Of a stretch of DNA of 64,000 nucleotides, positions 46,603 to 55,330 are shown piece after piece. The notes beneath the pieces are model-generated. The model was not told the origin of the DNA and searched no databases. It saw only the letters and a list, made by a program, of their open reading frames with translations. Position 1 is the stretch's first letter; each line of letters starts with the position of its first letter. The stretch comes from Polycyclovorans algicola TG408 (lineage in GTDB: Bacteria > Pseudomonadota > Gammaproteobacteria > Nevskiales > Nevskiaceae): assembly GCF_000711245.1 (NCBI RefSeq), contig NZ_JOMH01000001.1, forward strand, positions 2,040,830 to 2,104,829. Direction: 5' to 3'. The translations under genes and the position numbers were made by a program.

Positions 46603-47637
46603 ATGCTTTACGCCGCCGCCCGCAGTGCACTTTTCAGGCTGGATGCCGAGACGGCGCATGAGCTGACCCTTGCCAGCTTTCAGCACCTGCCGCGTTTGGC
46701 GACGCTGCCGTTTCAGCAAACCCCGGTCGATGACCCGGTGGACTGTCTCGGGCTGCGGTTTCGCAACCGGGTCGGTTTGGCCGCAGGGCTCGACAAGAAC
46801 GGCGCCTGCCTGGAGGCCTGGGCGCGGCTCGGCTTCGGCTTTGTCGAGGTCGGCACGGTGACGCCGCGGCCGCAGCCCGGCAACCCGCGTCCTCGCATGT
46901 TTCGCTTGCCCGAGCATGGGGCGCTGATCAATCGTCTCGGCTTCAACAATGATGGCGTCGATGCGCTGGTGCGCAATGTTCAGCGTGCGCGCTATGACGG
47001 CGTTCTGGGCATCAACATCGGCAAAAACGCGGTCACCGCCATCGACGATGCGGCCGACGACTACTGTCTGTGCCTTGAGAAGGTTTACCCGCACGCCGAC
47101 TACGTGACGGTGAACATTTCCAGCCCCAACACCGCCAACCTGCGGTCGCTGCAAACCGAAGGGCCGCTGGCAGCGTTGTTGGGCCGGGTAACCGATGCGC
47201 GCGCCCGGCTGGCCGATCGCCACGGTCGCCGTGTGCCGCTGCTGATCAAGATTGCGCCCGACATGGATACCGAGTCCATCAAGCGCGTCGCCGAGACCGT
47301 GCAGGCCAGCGGCATGGACGGCCTGATCGCCACCAACACCACGCTAAGCCGCGACGCCGTCAAGGGCGCACGGCACGCAGGGGAGGCTGGCGGCTTGTCG
47401 GGGCGGCCGCTCAGCCTCATGAGCTGCCAGGCCTTGCGGCAGGCGAGGGCGGCCGTTGGGCCCGATTTCCCCATTATCGGCGTCGGCGGTATCTACGATG
47501 CTACGGGTGCGCGGGAGCGCATCGCTGCGGGGGCGACGCTGTTGCAGATCTACACCGGTTTCATCTACGAAGGCCCGGCCCTGGTGTCGTCACTGGCAAA
47601 GGCCGTCGCGGCACCGCAACATGCCGCATCGCGTTAA
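46603..47637 (+). CDS. pyrD: Dihydroorotate dehydrogenase (quinone), class 2
   Basis: Membrane-associated FMN enzyme of 344 residues in pyrimidine synthesis, passing electrons to quinone. The N-terminal amphipathic helices ([22 protein letters not shown]) form the quinone tunnel. [14 protein letters not shown] and [19 protein letters not shown] are class 2 signatures, with the catalytic serine in [12 protein letters not shown], and [20 protein letters not shown] binds FMN phosphate. It starts 17 bases after the kinase gene, likely in the same unit. Confidence 0.97.
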   Translation: MLYAAARSALFRLDAETAHELTLASFQHLPRLATLPFQQTPVDDPVDCLGLRFRNRVGLAAGLDKNGACLEAWARLGFGFVEVGTVTPRPQPGNPRPRMFRLPEHGALINRLGFNNDGVDALVRNVQRARYDGVLGINIGKNAVTAIDDAADDYCLCLEKVYPHADYVTVNISSPNTANLRSLQTEGPLAALLGRVTDARARLADRHGRRVPLLIKIAPDMDTESIKRVAETVQASGMDGLIATNTTLSRDAVKGARHAGEAGGLSGRPLSLMSCQALRQARAAVGPDFPIIGVGGIYDATGARERIAAGATLLQIYTGFIYEGPALVSSLAKAVAAPQHAASR

Positions 47638-47711
47638 ACGGCGGCCCCGATTTCTGCACGCGGTTGTCGCAGACGGATATTTCTAAAACGTACAATTTTT
47701 CGGGGGCAATA

Positions 47712-48848
47712 ATGACATTCAAAACCTCTTGGGCCTTGGCTGGCCTGGCACTGATCGCGACCGGCGCGGTGACGGCGAGCGAGCAGGGCCTCGGCTATCC
47801 GTATGTGGGCGGCAACTTTGTCTACGAACTGAGCGACGGTGATCGCAATTCTGACGACGGGATCGGCTTTCACCTGACCTTTGGCCTGCCGGTGCGCGTG
47901 TTCGACGACGTTGATGTCGAATTTGGCTACTCGGCGCTACAGCGTGACCGCGATATTGACGGGCGCACCGACTACACGCGCACCATCCACGCCGATTTTC
48001 TTTACCGTTTCGCCCAGCAGCGATTCCTGGGCGACGGATCGCCCGGCTTTGGCAGCCCGGTGCTGTATCCCTTCGGTTTGGCCGGTCTGGGTCTGGTTGA
48101 AGAAGACGCCGCGGGCAGCAGCGGCTACCACCTCGGCGCCAGCCTTGGCGGTGGTGCGCTCATTGACGTCGGCCTGCCCTACGACAGCCTGGTGCGCACC
48201 GAGCTGCGCGCGCTCTACCAGCGCAACGATGACACCGTGCCGGGCAACAGCTCGATTCTCGATTTTCGCGTAATGGTGGGTTTGCAGTTGCCGATTCCGG
48301 GCTTCGGTGACGCGCCTGCCGCCATGCCGCCGCCTGCGCCCCCGCGTCCGTCCTGCGAGGTCGCCGTGGTTGACCCCGTCACCGGGCGCACCGACTGCGA
48401 CACCGACTCTGACGGCGATGGCGTGTTCGACAGCCTCGACCAATGCCCCGGCAGCCTGCCTGGCGCGGTCGTCGATGCCACCGGCTGCCCGGTCGAGCTG
48501 GCGCCGCAGGTCATTCGCGGCGTCAATTTCGAGTTCGACTCGGCGGTGCTCACGGCCGAGTCCAAAGAGATCCTCAAGGACACCGCCACCGCGCTCAAGA
48601 GCATGAGCGACCCCAATCTGCTGGTTGAGATTGGTGGCCACACCGACGGGCAAGGCAGCGAGTCTTACAACCGGCGCCTGTCACAAGCGCGTGCCGAGTC
48701 GGTGCGTCAGTACCTGATCGTTCGCGGCGTGCCGCCAGACCAACTCACCGCCAAGGGCTACGGCGCCAGCCAGCCGCTCACCGACAATGACTCCGAAGAA
48801 GGGCGCGCCGAGAACCGCCGCGTCGAGTTCCGCATCGTGCTGCGCTGA
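47712..48848 (+). CDS. OmpA-family outer membrane protein with calcium-binding linker
   Basis: 378 residues: signal peptide (about 1-22), an N-terminal eight-strand-like barrel of about 190 residues, a linker with the thrombospondin type 3-like repeat DTDSDGDGVFDSLDQCPG (about 230-250), and the C-terminal OmpA peptidoglycan-binding domain (INFEFDSAVLT, VEIGGHTDGQGSESYNRRLSQARAESVRQYL, NRRVEFRIVLR). The ATG at 47712 follows GGGGGC. TACAAT (47691-47696) is a possible -10 close to the start. A damaged copy of its 3' end and terminator lies 6.3 kb downstream. Confidence 0.9.
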   Translation: MTFKTSWALAGLALIATGAVTASEQGLGYPYVGGNFVYELSDGDRNSDDGIGFHLTFGLPVRVFDDVDVEFGYSALQRDRDIDGRTDYTRTIHADFLYRFAQQRFLGDGSPGFGSPVLYPFGLAGLGLVEEDAAGSSGYHLGASLGGGALIDVGLPYDSLVRTELRALYQRNDDTVPGNSSILDFRVMVGLQLPIPGFGDAPAAMPPPAPPRPSCEVAVVDPVTGRTDCDTDSDGDGVFDSLDQCPGSLPGAVVDATGCPVELAPQVIRGVNFEFDSAVLTAESKEILKDTATALKSMSDPNLLVEIGGHTDGQGSESYNRRLSQARAESVRQYLIVRGVPPDQLTAKGYGASQPLTDNDSEEGRAENRRVEFRIVLR

Positions 48849-48864
48849 ACCCTGCGGCTTGATC

Positions 48865-48928
48865 AAAACCCCCGCCATGCGGGGGTTTTTTGTTGCGTAA
48901 CGCAAAAGCCCCGCAGGGCGCGGGGCTT
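48865..48928 (+). terminator. Double hairpin terminator after the OmpA-family gene
   Basis: First stem is an 11-bp pair (48865-48875 with 48879-48889) of A4C5GC type followed by a T run. A second 9-bp stem, AAGCCCCGC/GCGGGGCTT (48906-48914 with 48920-48928), follows. The whole arrangement reappears at 55234-55299. Confidence 0.85.
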
Positions 48929-49003
48929 GACCGGGGGTCTGGTGCGCGTCATTGGATGTGCCGTAAGTCGATCCTGCGACCCTGGCCCCTTTTCCCTCGA
49001 GAA

Positions 49004-49780
49004 TCAGTGCAGTTGGATGACCTGGCCCGCATCAACGCTCAGCACCGCGCCGTTGATGAACGACGAGGCGTCGCTGGCCAGCAACAGCAGTGCGCCGTCG
49101 AGTTCTTCGACCCGGCCCAGCCGTTTCATGGGGTGGCGCTCGATGTCGGCCTTGCCGGCGTCGGTTTCGAAGTAGGCCTCCACCATGTCGGTCAAGAAAT
49201 AGCCGGGCGCGATGGCATTGCAGCGAATGCCCTTGTCGAACATGTCGCGTGCCATCGACCGGGTGAAATGGTTGGCCGCCGCCTTGAGGCTGCCGTAGAC
49301 CGGCACGCCCAGCATTACCTGCTCGGCGATGATCGAGGTGACGTTGACGATGGTGCCGGGTTTTTCGGCGGCGATCAGGCGACGTGAAAAACTGCGCGAG
49401 GTGCGCATGATTCCTGAGAAATTGACATTGATCAGGTTCTGCCAGCGCTCGTCCTCAACGTCCGGGAACAGGCCGAAGTCGACCTGGGCTGCGGCATTGA
49501 CCAGGACGTTGACCGGGCCGACGGCCGTCTCGGCGTCATCGAACAGGCGCTCGACGCTTGTCGAGTCGCCCACGTCGACGCTCAGCGCGATGGCCTTGCC
49601 GCCCGCTGCGGTGATTTTGCTGACCGTCGCCTCCAGTTTGTCCTTGCGGCGCGCCGCGCAGATCACCGTGGCCCCCGCGTCGGCCAGCACCTGAGCGAAG
49701 CGCGCGCCCATGCCGCTCCCCGCGCCGGTGACCAGCGCGACCTTGCCCTGCATTGAGAACAGCTTTTCGATATTCGACAT
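49004..49780 (-). CDS. Short-chain dehydrogenase/reductase
   Basis: Classical SDR of 258 residues. Cofactor motif TGAGSGMG at 18-25, the basic CAARRKDK suggests NADP(H), NAAAQ replaces NNAG, catalytic Ser149, Tyr162 and Lys166 (VYGSLKAAAN), and a C-terminal FINGAVLSVDAGQVI. It is the third gene of a unit with the sulfotransferase and DUF1214 genes, 34 bases after the latter. A role in oxidising or reducing a hydroxy or keto group on the same hydrophobic substrate is likely but unproven. Confidence 0.9.
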   Translation of the reverse strand: MSNIEKLFSMQGKVALVTGAGSGMGARFAQVLADAGATVICAARRKDKLEATVSKITAAGGKAIALSVDVGDSTSVERLFDDAETAVGPVNVLVNAAAQVDFGLFPDVEDERWQNLINVNFSGIMRTSRSFSRRLIAAEKPGTIVNVTSIIAEQVMLGVPVYGSLKAAANHFTRSMARDMFDKGIRCNAIAPGYFLTDMVEAYFETDAGKADIERHPMKRLGRVEELDGALLLLASDASSFINGAVLSVDAGQVIQLH

Positions 49781-49814
49781 GGTTTCTCCGTGTTCAGCGA
49801 TGTGAGGGATGTGG

Positions 49815-51002
49815 TTACTCGCGGCCGACGCGGGCGACCGACCAGGCGCGGTTGCGCAGGGCTTTCTGGCGGGCCTCTGGCGTCAGGCGCGGCGTCGAGC
49901 TGGGCAGTACCGTTTCCAGCTCGGACAGCTTCACGCGACGCACGGTGGGAATCGGCGTTGAATCCGGCTCGTAGTAGCGGATTGCGAGCAGGCCGCGTTG
50001 ATGTCCCCCGGCGTCCAGCCAGTTGGCAATGCCGGGGTCGCCGTGGGCGATGACGGCGCGAAACATGCCGTCTTCGTCGATGTGCGCCTGATGCCCGTTC
50101 AGCGAGGTTTGTCGCAGGTGATAGTCGCGGGCTTCCCAGAAGTGGCTGCAGAGCTGGATGCTCCAGTAATACGACTGGGGCAGCTTCACTTCGAGCACCA
50201 GCGCTTCGTCGGGCGCGCATTGGTAGATGCCCTTGCCGTATTTCAGCGATTTCCAGCCGAAGTCGATGGCGTCGAACACCATCGAATTGGCTGGTGCGGC
50301 GTAGTAAGAGTTCACCACCTGCTGGAAGCGTGCCGGGACCTGTCGCAGCCAGTCGCAGAACAGCTCCAACCCGTTGGCGATGGCGTCGGTGGTCAGTGCG
50401 GGCGGTGGGTAGGTCGCGTTCTCGTTGACGATGCTCAGTCGCGCCGGCTGCTCGGTGTTCCAGTCGTAGTAGTACTGGCGGAAGATGATTTCGCCCTGGC
50501 CGGGCGCCAGTTCGATCCAGTTGCGGACGCCTTCGGGGCGCTCGCGGCTGAGGACGATGTCGACGTGATTGCCGGGGCCCACGTCGAACTGCGTCAATCG
50601 GCTGTGCAGCTTCCAGTCGTTGATGTGTGCAAATCGGTCATGCCGGGTTTCGATGTCGAACACCCGGGCGGTGCCGCGATCACCGCTGATGCGGTACACG
50701 TTGTCACCGTGCACCGACGCCCATTGATAGTGGCAATCGGTGGCCGGCAGACCCCAGTGGATGCGCGTGCTGAGCAGGTGGAAGAACTGGGGGTAGTTGG
50801 CATCGGCCAGCTCCATGGTCATCGGCAGCGCGCCGGCGATCAGCCGCGTCAGGTAACGCACGCCTTCGGCGCGGGTCAGGTCGTCGGTGACCAGCGGGTC
50901 GTTCCAGACCAGCTGGTCGAGTTCGCCCATGACCTTGACGACCTCGGCCCAGATGGCGGGCTCGGTGAATTGCAGGTGGGCCAGTTGCGTGGTGTTAGCC
51001 AT
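49815..51002 (-). CDS. DUF1214 domain protein
   Basis: 395 residues, no signal peptide. The C-terminal DUF1214 region includes LPQSYYWSIQLCSHFWEARDYHLRQTSLNG and ANWLDAGGHQRGLLAIRYYEP. The middle part (FHLLSTRIHWGLPATDCHYQWASVHGDNVYRISGDRG) belongs to the same group, often found next to sulfotransferase-like and SDR genes in sterol- or hydrocarbon-using bacteria. No catalytic function is established. The ATG at 51002 overlaps the sulfotransferase gene by 8 bases, and the longer frame lies within that gene. Confidence 0.82.
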   Translation of the reverse strand: MANTTQLAHLQFTEPAIWAEVVKVMGELDQLVWNDPLVTDDLTRAEGVRYLTRLIAGALPMTMELADANYPQFFHLLSTRIHWGLPATDCHYQWASVHGDNVYRISGDRGTARVFDIETRHDRFAHINDWKLHSRLTQFDVGPGNHVDIVLSRERPEGVRNWIELAPGQGEIIFRQYYYDWNTEQPARLSIVNENATYPPPALTTDAIANGLELFCDWLRQVPARFQQVVNSYYAAPANSMVFDAIDFGWKSLKYGKGIYQCAPDEALVLEVKLPQSYYWSIQLCSHFWEARDYHLRQTSLNGHQAHIDEDGMFRAVIAHGDPGIANWLDAGGHQRGLLAIRYYEPDSTPIPTVRRVKLSELETVLPSSTPRLTPEARQKALRNRAWSVARVGRE

Positions 51003-52203
51003 GCGCCTTCTCCGTGGTGGACGTGGGTGGGGTGATGAATCGCGCCTGGTAGGCCGAGAAGCGCTGTTCAATGCGTTCGGCTGTGAAGCCGAACTCGGCG
51101 GCGGAATAGGTGTAACTGCCGAAGTGGTGGTCGGGCCGGCGCGCCTCGTAGGCCTCGAAAGCGGCAACCGCCTCAGTGGTGAGGGTACGACCTGCCAAGG
51201 CGTAGATGCGGCGGATGGTCTCGATCACGTCGCCAACGACTTCTTCGAACTGCAGGTCGAGAATGCGACCGGCGGGCAGTTGGTCGCGAACCTCCAGATA
51301 ACGGTCCATCGACCGGCCCCAGTAGTCGAGCATTTCGGTGCCCAGCACCTTGGGGTCGCCGTGATCACTGCCGATATTCCGCGCCTCCTGGATCAGCGCG
51401 GTGATCGACGGCAGGATTTTCTGGATGTCGCGATGACAGTGCACCAGCACCGCATCGGGAAAGGTTTCCAGCAACACGTCCACCGCGCCGGTGTGACAGG
51501 GCGACTTCATGATCCACGGCCGTCCTCGACCGCCGCCGTCCTGCCACTGCAGGTACTGCATCTGCGCGTGCAGATGGCGGTACATGGGGCGCGGGTCGCA
51601 GGTCATGATGTGGTCGTAATAATTGGGCGTGCGCGCGAACAGCCAAGCAATGACGCACTCGAACGAGCCGTGCATCAGGTGCAGTTCTTCGTCGGGCTCC
51701 AAAGCTTCGGTGGGGTGCCGGGCCATCCACCCGGGAAACTGGGTGGCGAGCATCTGCTCCACCGCCTGCGCAGCTTCGATGCGGGCCGTCGGCTTGCCGG
51801 GGGTCTCGTCAGGAAACGGTGCGGGGTTGATCTGACGCCAGTAATCGAGGCGCTGGGTCTCGGGGTCGGCCGACATCACGCGCTGCAACTTGGTGGTCCC
51901 GGTGCGTGGTAGCCCCAGAATCACGATGGGCGCGACGATCTGCTCGGCCAGAATCTCCGGATGCTGCTTCACGTCCCGAACGTAGCGCAGCCGGTTGACC
52001 AACATGTTGACGATGCCGCCATAGATCATCTGCTGGCCTGTGGCGTTGAGACGAGCGTGGGCGGCGAGGTCGTCGACATACGTCCCGAGGCCGACCAGGA
52101 AGTGCTGATCGCCAAAATCATCGAGGTCGGTCGCTGCGCGTGCGGCCGCCAGCAATCCGGGAACGGTGGTCGGAAGCGGTGCCGCTGCGGTTGTTTCAGT
52201 CAT
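50995..52203 (-). CDS. Sulfotransferase family protein
   Basis: PAPS-type sulfotransferase fold, 402 residues. The 5'-phosphosulfate loop is ILGLPRTGTTKLQR (PRTGTT at 99-104). The 3'-phosphate region is DAVLVHCHRDIQKILPSI and the WIMKSPCHTGAVDVLL strand is typical of bacterial members. The substrate may be a hydroxylated lipid or sterol-like compound, or the fold may serve a non-sulfation role. GGAGA before the ATG at 52203 sets the start. It is first in the operon, divergent from the AraC gene across 195 bases that carry a motif repeated upstream of the EthD-like gene. Confidence 0.85.
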   Translation of the reverse strand: MTETTAAAPLPTTVPGLLAAARAATDLDDFGDQHFLVGLGTYVDDLAAHARLNATGQQMIYGGIVNMLVNRLRYVRDVKQHPEILAEQIVAPIVILGLPRTGTTKLQRVMSADPETQRLDYWRQINPAPFPDETPGKPTARIEAAQAVEQMLATQFPGWMARHPTEALEPDEELHLMHGSFECVIAWLFARTPNYYDHIMTCDPRPMYRHLHAQMQYLQWQDGGGRGRPWIMKSPCHTGAVDVLLETFPDAVLVHCHRDIQKILPSITALIQEARNIGSDHGDPKVLGTEMLDYWGRSMDRYLEVRDQLPAGRILDLQFEEVVGDVIETIRRIYALAGRTLTTEAVAAFEAYEARRPDHHFGSYTYSAAEFGFTAERIEQRFSAYQARFITPPTSTTEKAHG

Positions 52204-52272
52204 GGGGTCTCCTGCAAGGGGGCACTCGCGAAAACGCGATGCCGGGCCAGTGTCAATCGCCGACCGACGGCC

Positions 52273-52315
52273 GGCTATCACTTGCGTTCGCGGGTGCGCT
52301 GTTCAGAATCGTTCG
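52273..52315. promoter_or_regulatory. Shared operator/promoter motif, copy A
   Basis: 43 bases between the sulfotransferase and AraC genes that match 53834-53875 closely. Conserved blocks include GGCTA, CACTT, CGTTCGCG and TGTTCAGAATC. On the minus strand GAAC half-sites recur at roughly 10 and 15 bases, a direct-repeat layout typical of AraC-family binding. Confidence 0.6.
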
Positions 52316-52398
52316 GAACACGGCATGATCTGCGGATGACAACGAGACCGGCGCTTCTAAACGGGCGCGGCATTTGAGGGTGGTGGAGGAGCATCGCG

Positions 52399-53313
52399 AT
52401 GACCAACAAATCAGGACTGCGCGGCGTAGAGGCCTATGCTCGGGCGTGTCACAGCCGCCCACAATTGGTGCGGCGGGGGCAATCTCGAGACGGCATTGGG
52501 CTGTACGGCTGGCAAATGCCGACGACGCGCGAAGTGCACATTCCCCAGACCCAAGAGCTGACCCTGTCGGTCCATCTGGGCGGCGCACGCCGGGTTCGCG
52601 TGTACACCGAAGCGGGCTGGAGCCAGACTTTTTCGCGGCCCGGCGACATCACGCTGATCCCCCGCGGGCAATCCATCCACTACCGCACCGACGGTTGGGT
52701 CGATTTCGCGACGGTGCATTTCCCCGCGCGGTCGGGGTGCGTGGCGAGCGATCGCGTGGGCAAGGGCCTGCTGAACCTGCCGCATTGCGTGTTCGCGCTG
52801 CGCGACGCCTACGCGGTGGCCACCGTGCAAACCCTGATGCGCGCAACGTCGGCGGCGTCCCCCGACGACCGGCGTTACTTCGCCAAGCTGCTGGATGCGC
52901 TGGCTTGGCACCTTGCGCGCGTGGTCGATGCCGGCAACGCCGAAACCGTGCAACTGCCGGCCGCGCGATCGACGCCCGAGGCGACTCAGACCCTCGCCAA
53001 TCTTGATGCGGTAGTGGAATGGATCGATGCCAACCTCGCCGAAAAACTCAGCCTCGACGCGCTGGCCGCCCGCGCTGGCCTTGGTCGCACAGGCTTCACG
53101 CAACAGTTCACACGCCGCTTTGGCTGCTCGCCGCACCGCTTCATCATGCAGCGACGCATCGAGCGGGCGCGTGCCCTGCTGGAGGCGGGGCAGCAGCGCG
53201 TCACCGACATCGCCTACGAACTGGGCTTCAGCAGCCAGTCGCACTTCTCCACTGCCTACAAGGCGTTCACCGGCCAACTGCCGCGCGAGGTTTTCGCCCG
53301 CGCGATCCGCTGA
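52399..53313 (+). CDS. AraC family transcriptional regulator
   Basis: 304 residues: N-terminal cupin-like sensing domain (about 30-140, GDITLIPRGQSIHYRTDGWVDFATVHFP) and C-terminal double helix-turn-helix (about 205-300, LSLDALAARAGLGRTGFTQQFTRRFGCSPHRFIMQRRIERARALL and VTDIAYELGFSSQSHFSTAYKAFTGQLP). It faces the sulfotransferase operon divergently and converges with the EthD-like gene, both of which share an upstream motif, so it is the likely local activator. The inducer is unknown. Confidence 0.92.
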   Translation: MTNKSGLRGVEAYARACHSRPQLVRRGQSRDGIGLYGWQMPTTREVHIPQTQELTLSVHLGGARRVRVYTEAGWSQTFSRPGDITLIPRGQSIHYRTDGWVDFATVHFPARSGCVASDRVGKGLLNLPHCVFALRDAYAVATVQTLMRATSAASPDDRRYFAKLLDALAWHLARVVDAGNAETVQLPAARSTPEATQTLANLDAVVEWIDANLAEKLSLDALAARAGLGRTGFTQQFTRRFGCSPHRFIMQRRIERARALLEAGQQRVTDIAYELGFSSQSHFSTAYKAFTGQLPREVFARAIR

Positions 53314-53334
53314 GCCATCACGCGACTGCGGCCT

Positions 53335-53700
53335 TCATCCTTCCTTGGTGACGCGCGGCGTGATCGGCACGCACAGGCTACCGGTCACACCCTGAAAATC
53401 GAGCGTCGGGCTGATGTCCACTGCACCCGAGTCGATGCCCTTTCGTAGCGCCGCAGCAAAGGTTTCCAGCTCTTCGGTGGTCTTGGCTTCAATCTCGTAG
53501 ATGGCGACGTAAGCGTGGCGGTCGGCGTTGACGCCCGGCAGCACGGTCACGCCTTTTTCGATGCGGTAACGCGTTGCAGAAATCACGCCAGGCACTTTCG
53601 AGACGTCCTGAAGATGCTGTTCGGAATACCAGCGATTGAATTCGCCGTCGGTCTCCGGGGAGGTGGAATCGGACAGCACCAGAAAGAGGGATCGGACCAC
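53335..53700 (-). CDS. EthD/DUF4286-like small protein
   Basis: 121 residues of ferredoxin-like dimeric barrel type. The features RSLFLVLSDSTSPETDGEFNRWYSEQHLQDVSKVPGVISATRYRI and the AYVAIYEIEAKTTEELETFAAAL strand are typical of this group, which occurs beside catabolic genes and can act as a monooxygenase-like or substrate-binding helper. No signal peptide. Its upstream region has copy B of the motif found at the sulfotransferase promoter, 134-175 bases before the ATG. Confidence 0.8.
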   Translation of the reverse strand: MVRSLFLVLSDSTSPETDGEFNRWYSEQHLQDVSKVPGVISATRYRIEKGVTVLPGVNADRHAYVAIYEIEAKTTEELETFAAALRKGIDSGAVDISPTLDFQGVTGSLCVPITPRVTKEG

Positions 53701-53833
53701 GGAGCTTCTCCTGTTGGGCGAGTGCGGGGTGTCCGTACACGCAGAGTCGATACAGCAGGCGTTGGTGAGCGCGCGTGAAATGTCGCGTCAGGCAACCCGT
53801 ACTACCCCCAGTCTCATCCGGGTGTTGAAGCCG

Positions 53834-53875
53834 GGCTACCACTTTCGTTCGCGCCAGGGTGTTCAGAATCATTCG
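53834..53875. promoter_or_regulatory. Shared operator/promoter motif, copy B
   Basis: 42 bases upstream of the EthD-like gene with the same blocks as 52273-52315 (GGCTA, CACTT, CGTTCGCG, TGTTCAGAATC, TTCG), one base shorter in the middle. Being non-coding and repeated before two differently arranged genes, it is best read as a regulator site plus core promoter. Confidence 0.6.
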
Positions 53876-54306
53876 CCCGAGTCCAATCCCCGGCTGAGGG
53901 TCCGCAACATGCGGCACGCGACATATTTTTTCGACCCTGGTCCTTTTCTTGAGGTGTCTTGAGGGCCGCCTGCCTTGGGCTCGGATCGGTACCCGGTGGC
54001 CACAAGCACTGCCGAGGGCGCCTTAAGGTCCCGCACAAACGCTGAAGGCCCACAGCGATTGACGCAAATTCCCCGCAGCGTCGTTGATGCTGAGTGGCCA
54101 TGCTGGTGTTTCAAGGAAGCACTGATGACGACCAATGCCATGGACAGAAGGTAAGTTTTTGTTAAATCGTATAAATCAATAGTAAAAATTGCCCAATTTT
54201 TCTTGAGTAATCGGGATTGTTTGTGTAGGGTCAGGTCGTCCATGAAGCAAGCCTGAACGCACGTGGACAACCAGTAAATTCCTACAAACCGAGGATGAGT
54301 TTTGTT
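53876..54306. other. Intergenic region with AT-rich promoter segment
   Basis: No gene is evident. At 54150-54230 the composition falls sharply towards A+T for this genome (TTGTTAAATCG, TATAAATCAATAG), suggesting the promoter of the following secreted-protein gene. The remainder shows nothing recognisable. Confidence 0.5.
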
Positions 54307-54819
54307 ATGAACATTAAAAAGATGAGAACTGCGGGGACCTTGAAATCGGTTCTGGTTGCGGGGTTGGTCATGTTTGGGGCATCCGGCGCTGTCAATGCCG
54401 GCTTGTTGTCAAACCTTGTTGAGGGCACGGTGACGCTGCTGGATAGCCTAACCGGAGGGATTCCTTCTTCCAGCATCAACGAGTCGGTATCGCTCAGTGC
54501 GGGTCCGGTTCCGATTCCTGACGTGCCCGTGACGGTTTGCGTTGGTGGGCAGTGCGTGAGCACCCCCGCTCTTTCATCGGTCGCGCTGGAACTGGTCGCC
54601 AGCGTTCAAGCTGATGCGGCGCTTCCGGTCATCGTTGCGGGAAGCTGCCCGCAGGGGCAGACCGGTGTCGCGTTGAGCGTAGTGACTTCTTCTGCATCAA
54701 CCGTGCTTGAAACCAACCTCAGTGGGCAGCTCGGCATGATGCAGCTTGAACGCATGATCGGCCCGTTCGATCTCGGCGCCGAAGGTCGCACGGTAACGGT
54801 CACCGCCTGCGCCGACTAA
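54307..54819 (+). CDS. Exported protein of unknown function
   Basis: 170 residues with a signal peptide (basic MNIKKMRTAGTLK, hydrophobic core, cleavage near VNAG at about 29). The mature protein is short, non-charged and Ser/Val/Leu-rich, with three pairs of cysteines at most (TVCVGGQC, GSCPQG, TACAD), consistent with disulphides in an extracellular domain. An AGGATGAG ribosome site suits the ATG at 54307 better than that at 54295. Upstream DNA is AT-rich. No family recognised; it follows the sulfotransferase/AraC module. Confidence 0.65.
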   Translation: MNIKKMRTAGTLKSVLVAGLVMFGASGAVNAGLLSNLVEGTVTLLDSLTGGIPSSSINESVSLSAGPVPIPDVPVTVCVGGQCVSTPALSSVALELVASVQADAALPVIVAGSCPQGQTGVALSVVTSSASTVLETNLSGQLGMMQLERMIGPFDLGAEGRTVTVTACAD

Positions 54820-54917
54820 GGCGGTACCCGTACCACCTGCCCGTTGCAGTTGCACGTGAAGGGCCGGTGTTGATGAATGGCCCGGGTCACCGAGTTCGAT
54901 TGGGTGCCCGGGCCTTT

Positions 54918-55097
54918 TCAGTTGCCAGAACCGGGACGCCTGGGCAGATAGCCGAACCGCGCACCGCGTACCCCGCCGACCACGCCGCCTGCCCCGGCCG
55001 AGCGCCCGATATCACCGCTGTTGCCGAAGATGGCGACCAGCGCTGCGCCGATGGCGGCACCCTTGGCCGCCTGACCGCGAGTGGAGACCTGAAGCTT
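54918..55097 (-). pseudogene. Fragment of a glycine-zipper protein
   Basis: The minus strand reads about 58 codons to a stop with the pattern QAAKGAAIGAALVAIFGNSG, GAGGVVGGVRGARFGY, as in the C-terminal end of glycine-zipper envelope proteins. No start codon or N-terminal half is found. It is probably a remnant and lies beside the decayed ompA fragment. Confidence 0.35.
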
Positions 55098-55141
55098 CGG
55101 GAGAAGCCCCCCGGATAACAGCCTACTGAGAGATCACAGCT

Positions 55142-55330
55142 GGCCAGCCGCCGACCGACAACGACTCCGAAGAAGGGCGCCGAGTACCAACGCGTCGAAT
55201 TCCGCATCGTACTGCGCCGAGACCTGCGGCTTGATCAAGATCCCCGCCATGCGCGGGTTTTTATTGCGCAACGCAAAAGCCCCGCCGGAGGCGGGGCTTG
55301 AACGGGGTCTCGTGCGCATCATTGGATGCA
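55142..55330 (+). pseudogene. Decayed second copy of the OmpA-family gene 3' end and its terminators
   Basis: About 190 bases that align with 48766-48958. The coding part has a two-base loss inside AGGGCGC-CGAG and the stop codon has become CGA, so it cannot be translated as the original. Both downstream hairpins are kept (second one 10 bp, 55277-55286 with 55290-55299), and similarity stops after ATTGGATG. It marks a duplication or insertion boundary. Confidence 0.75.
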
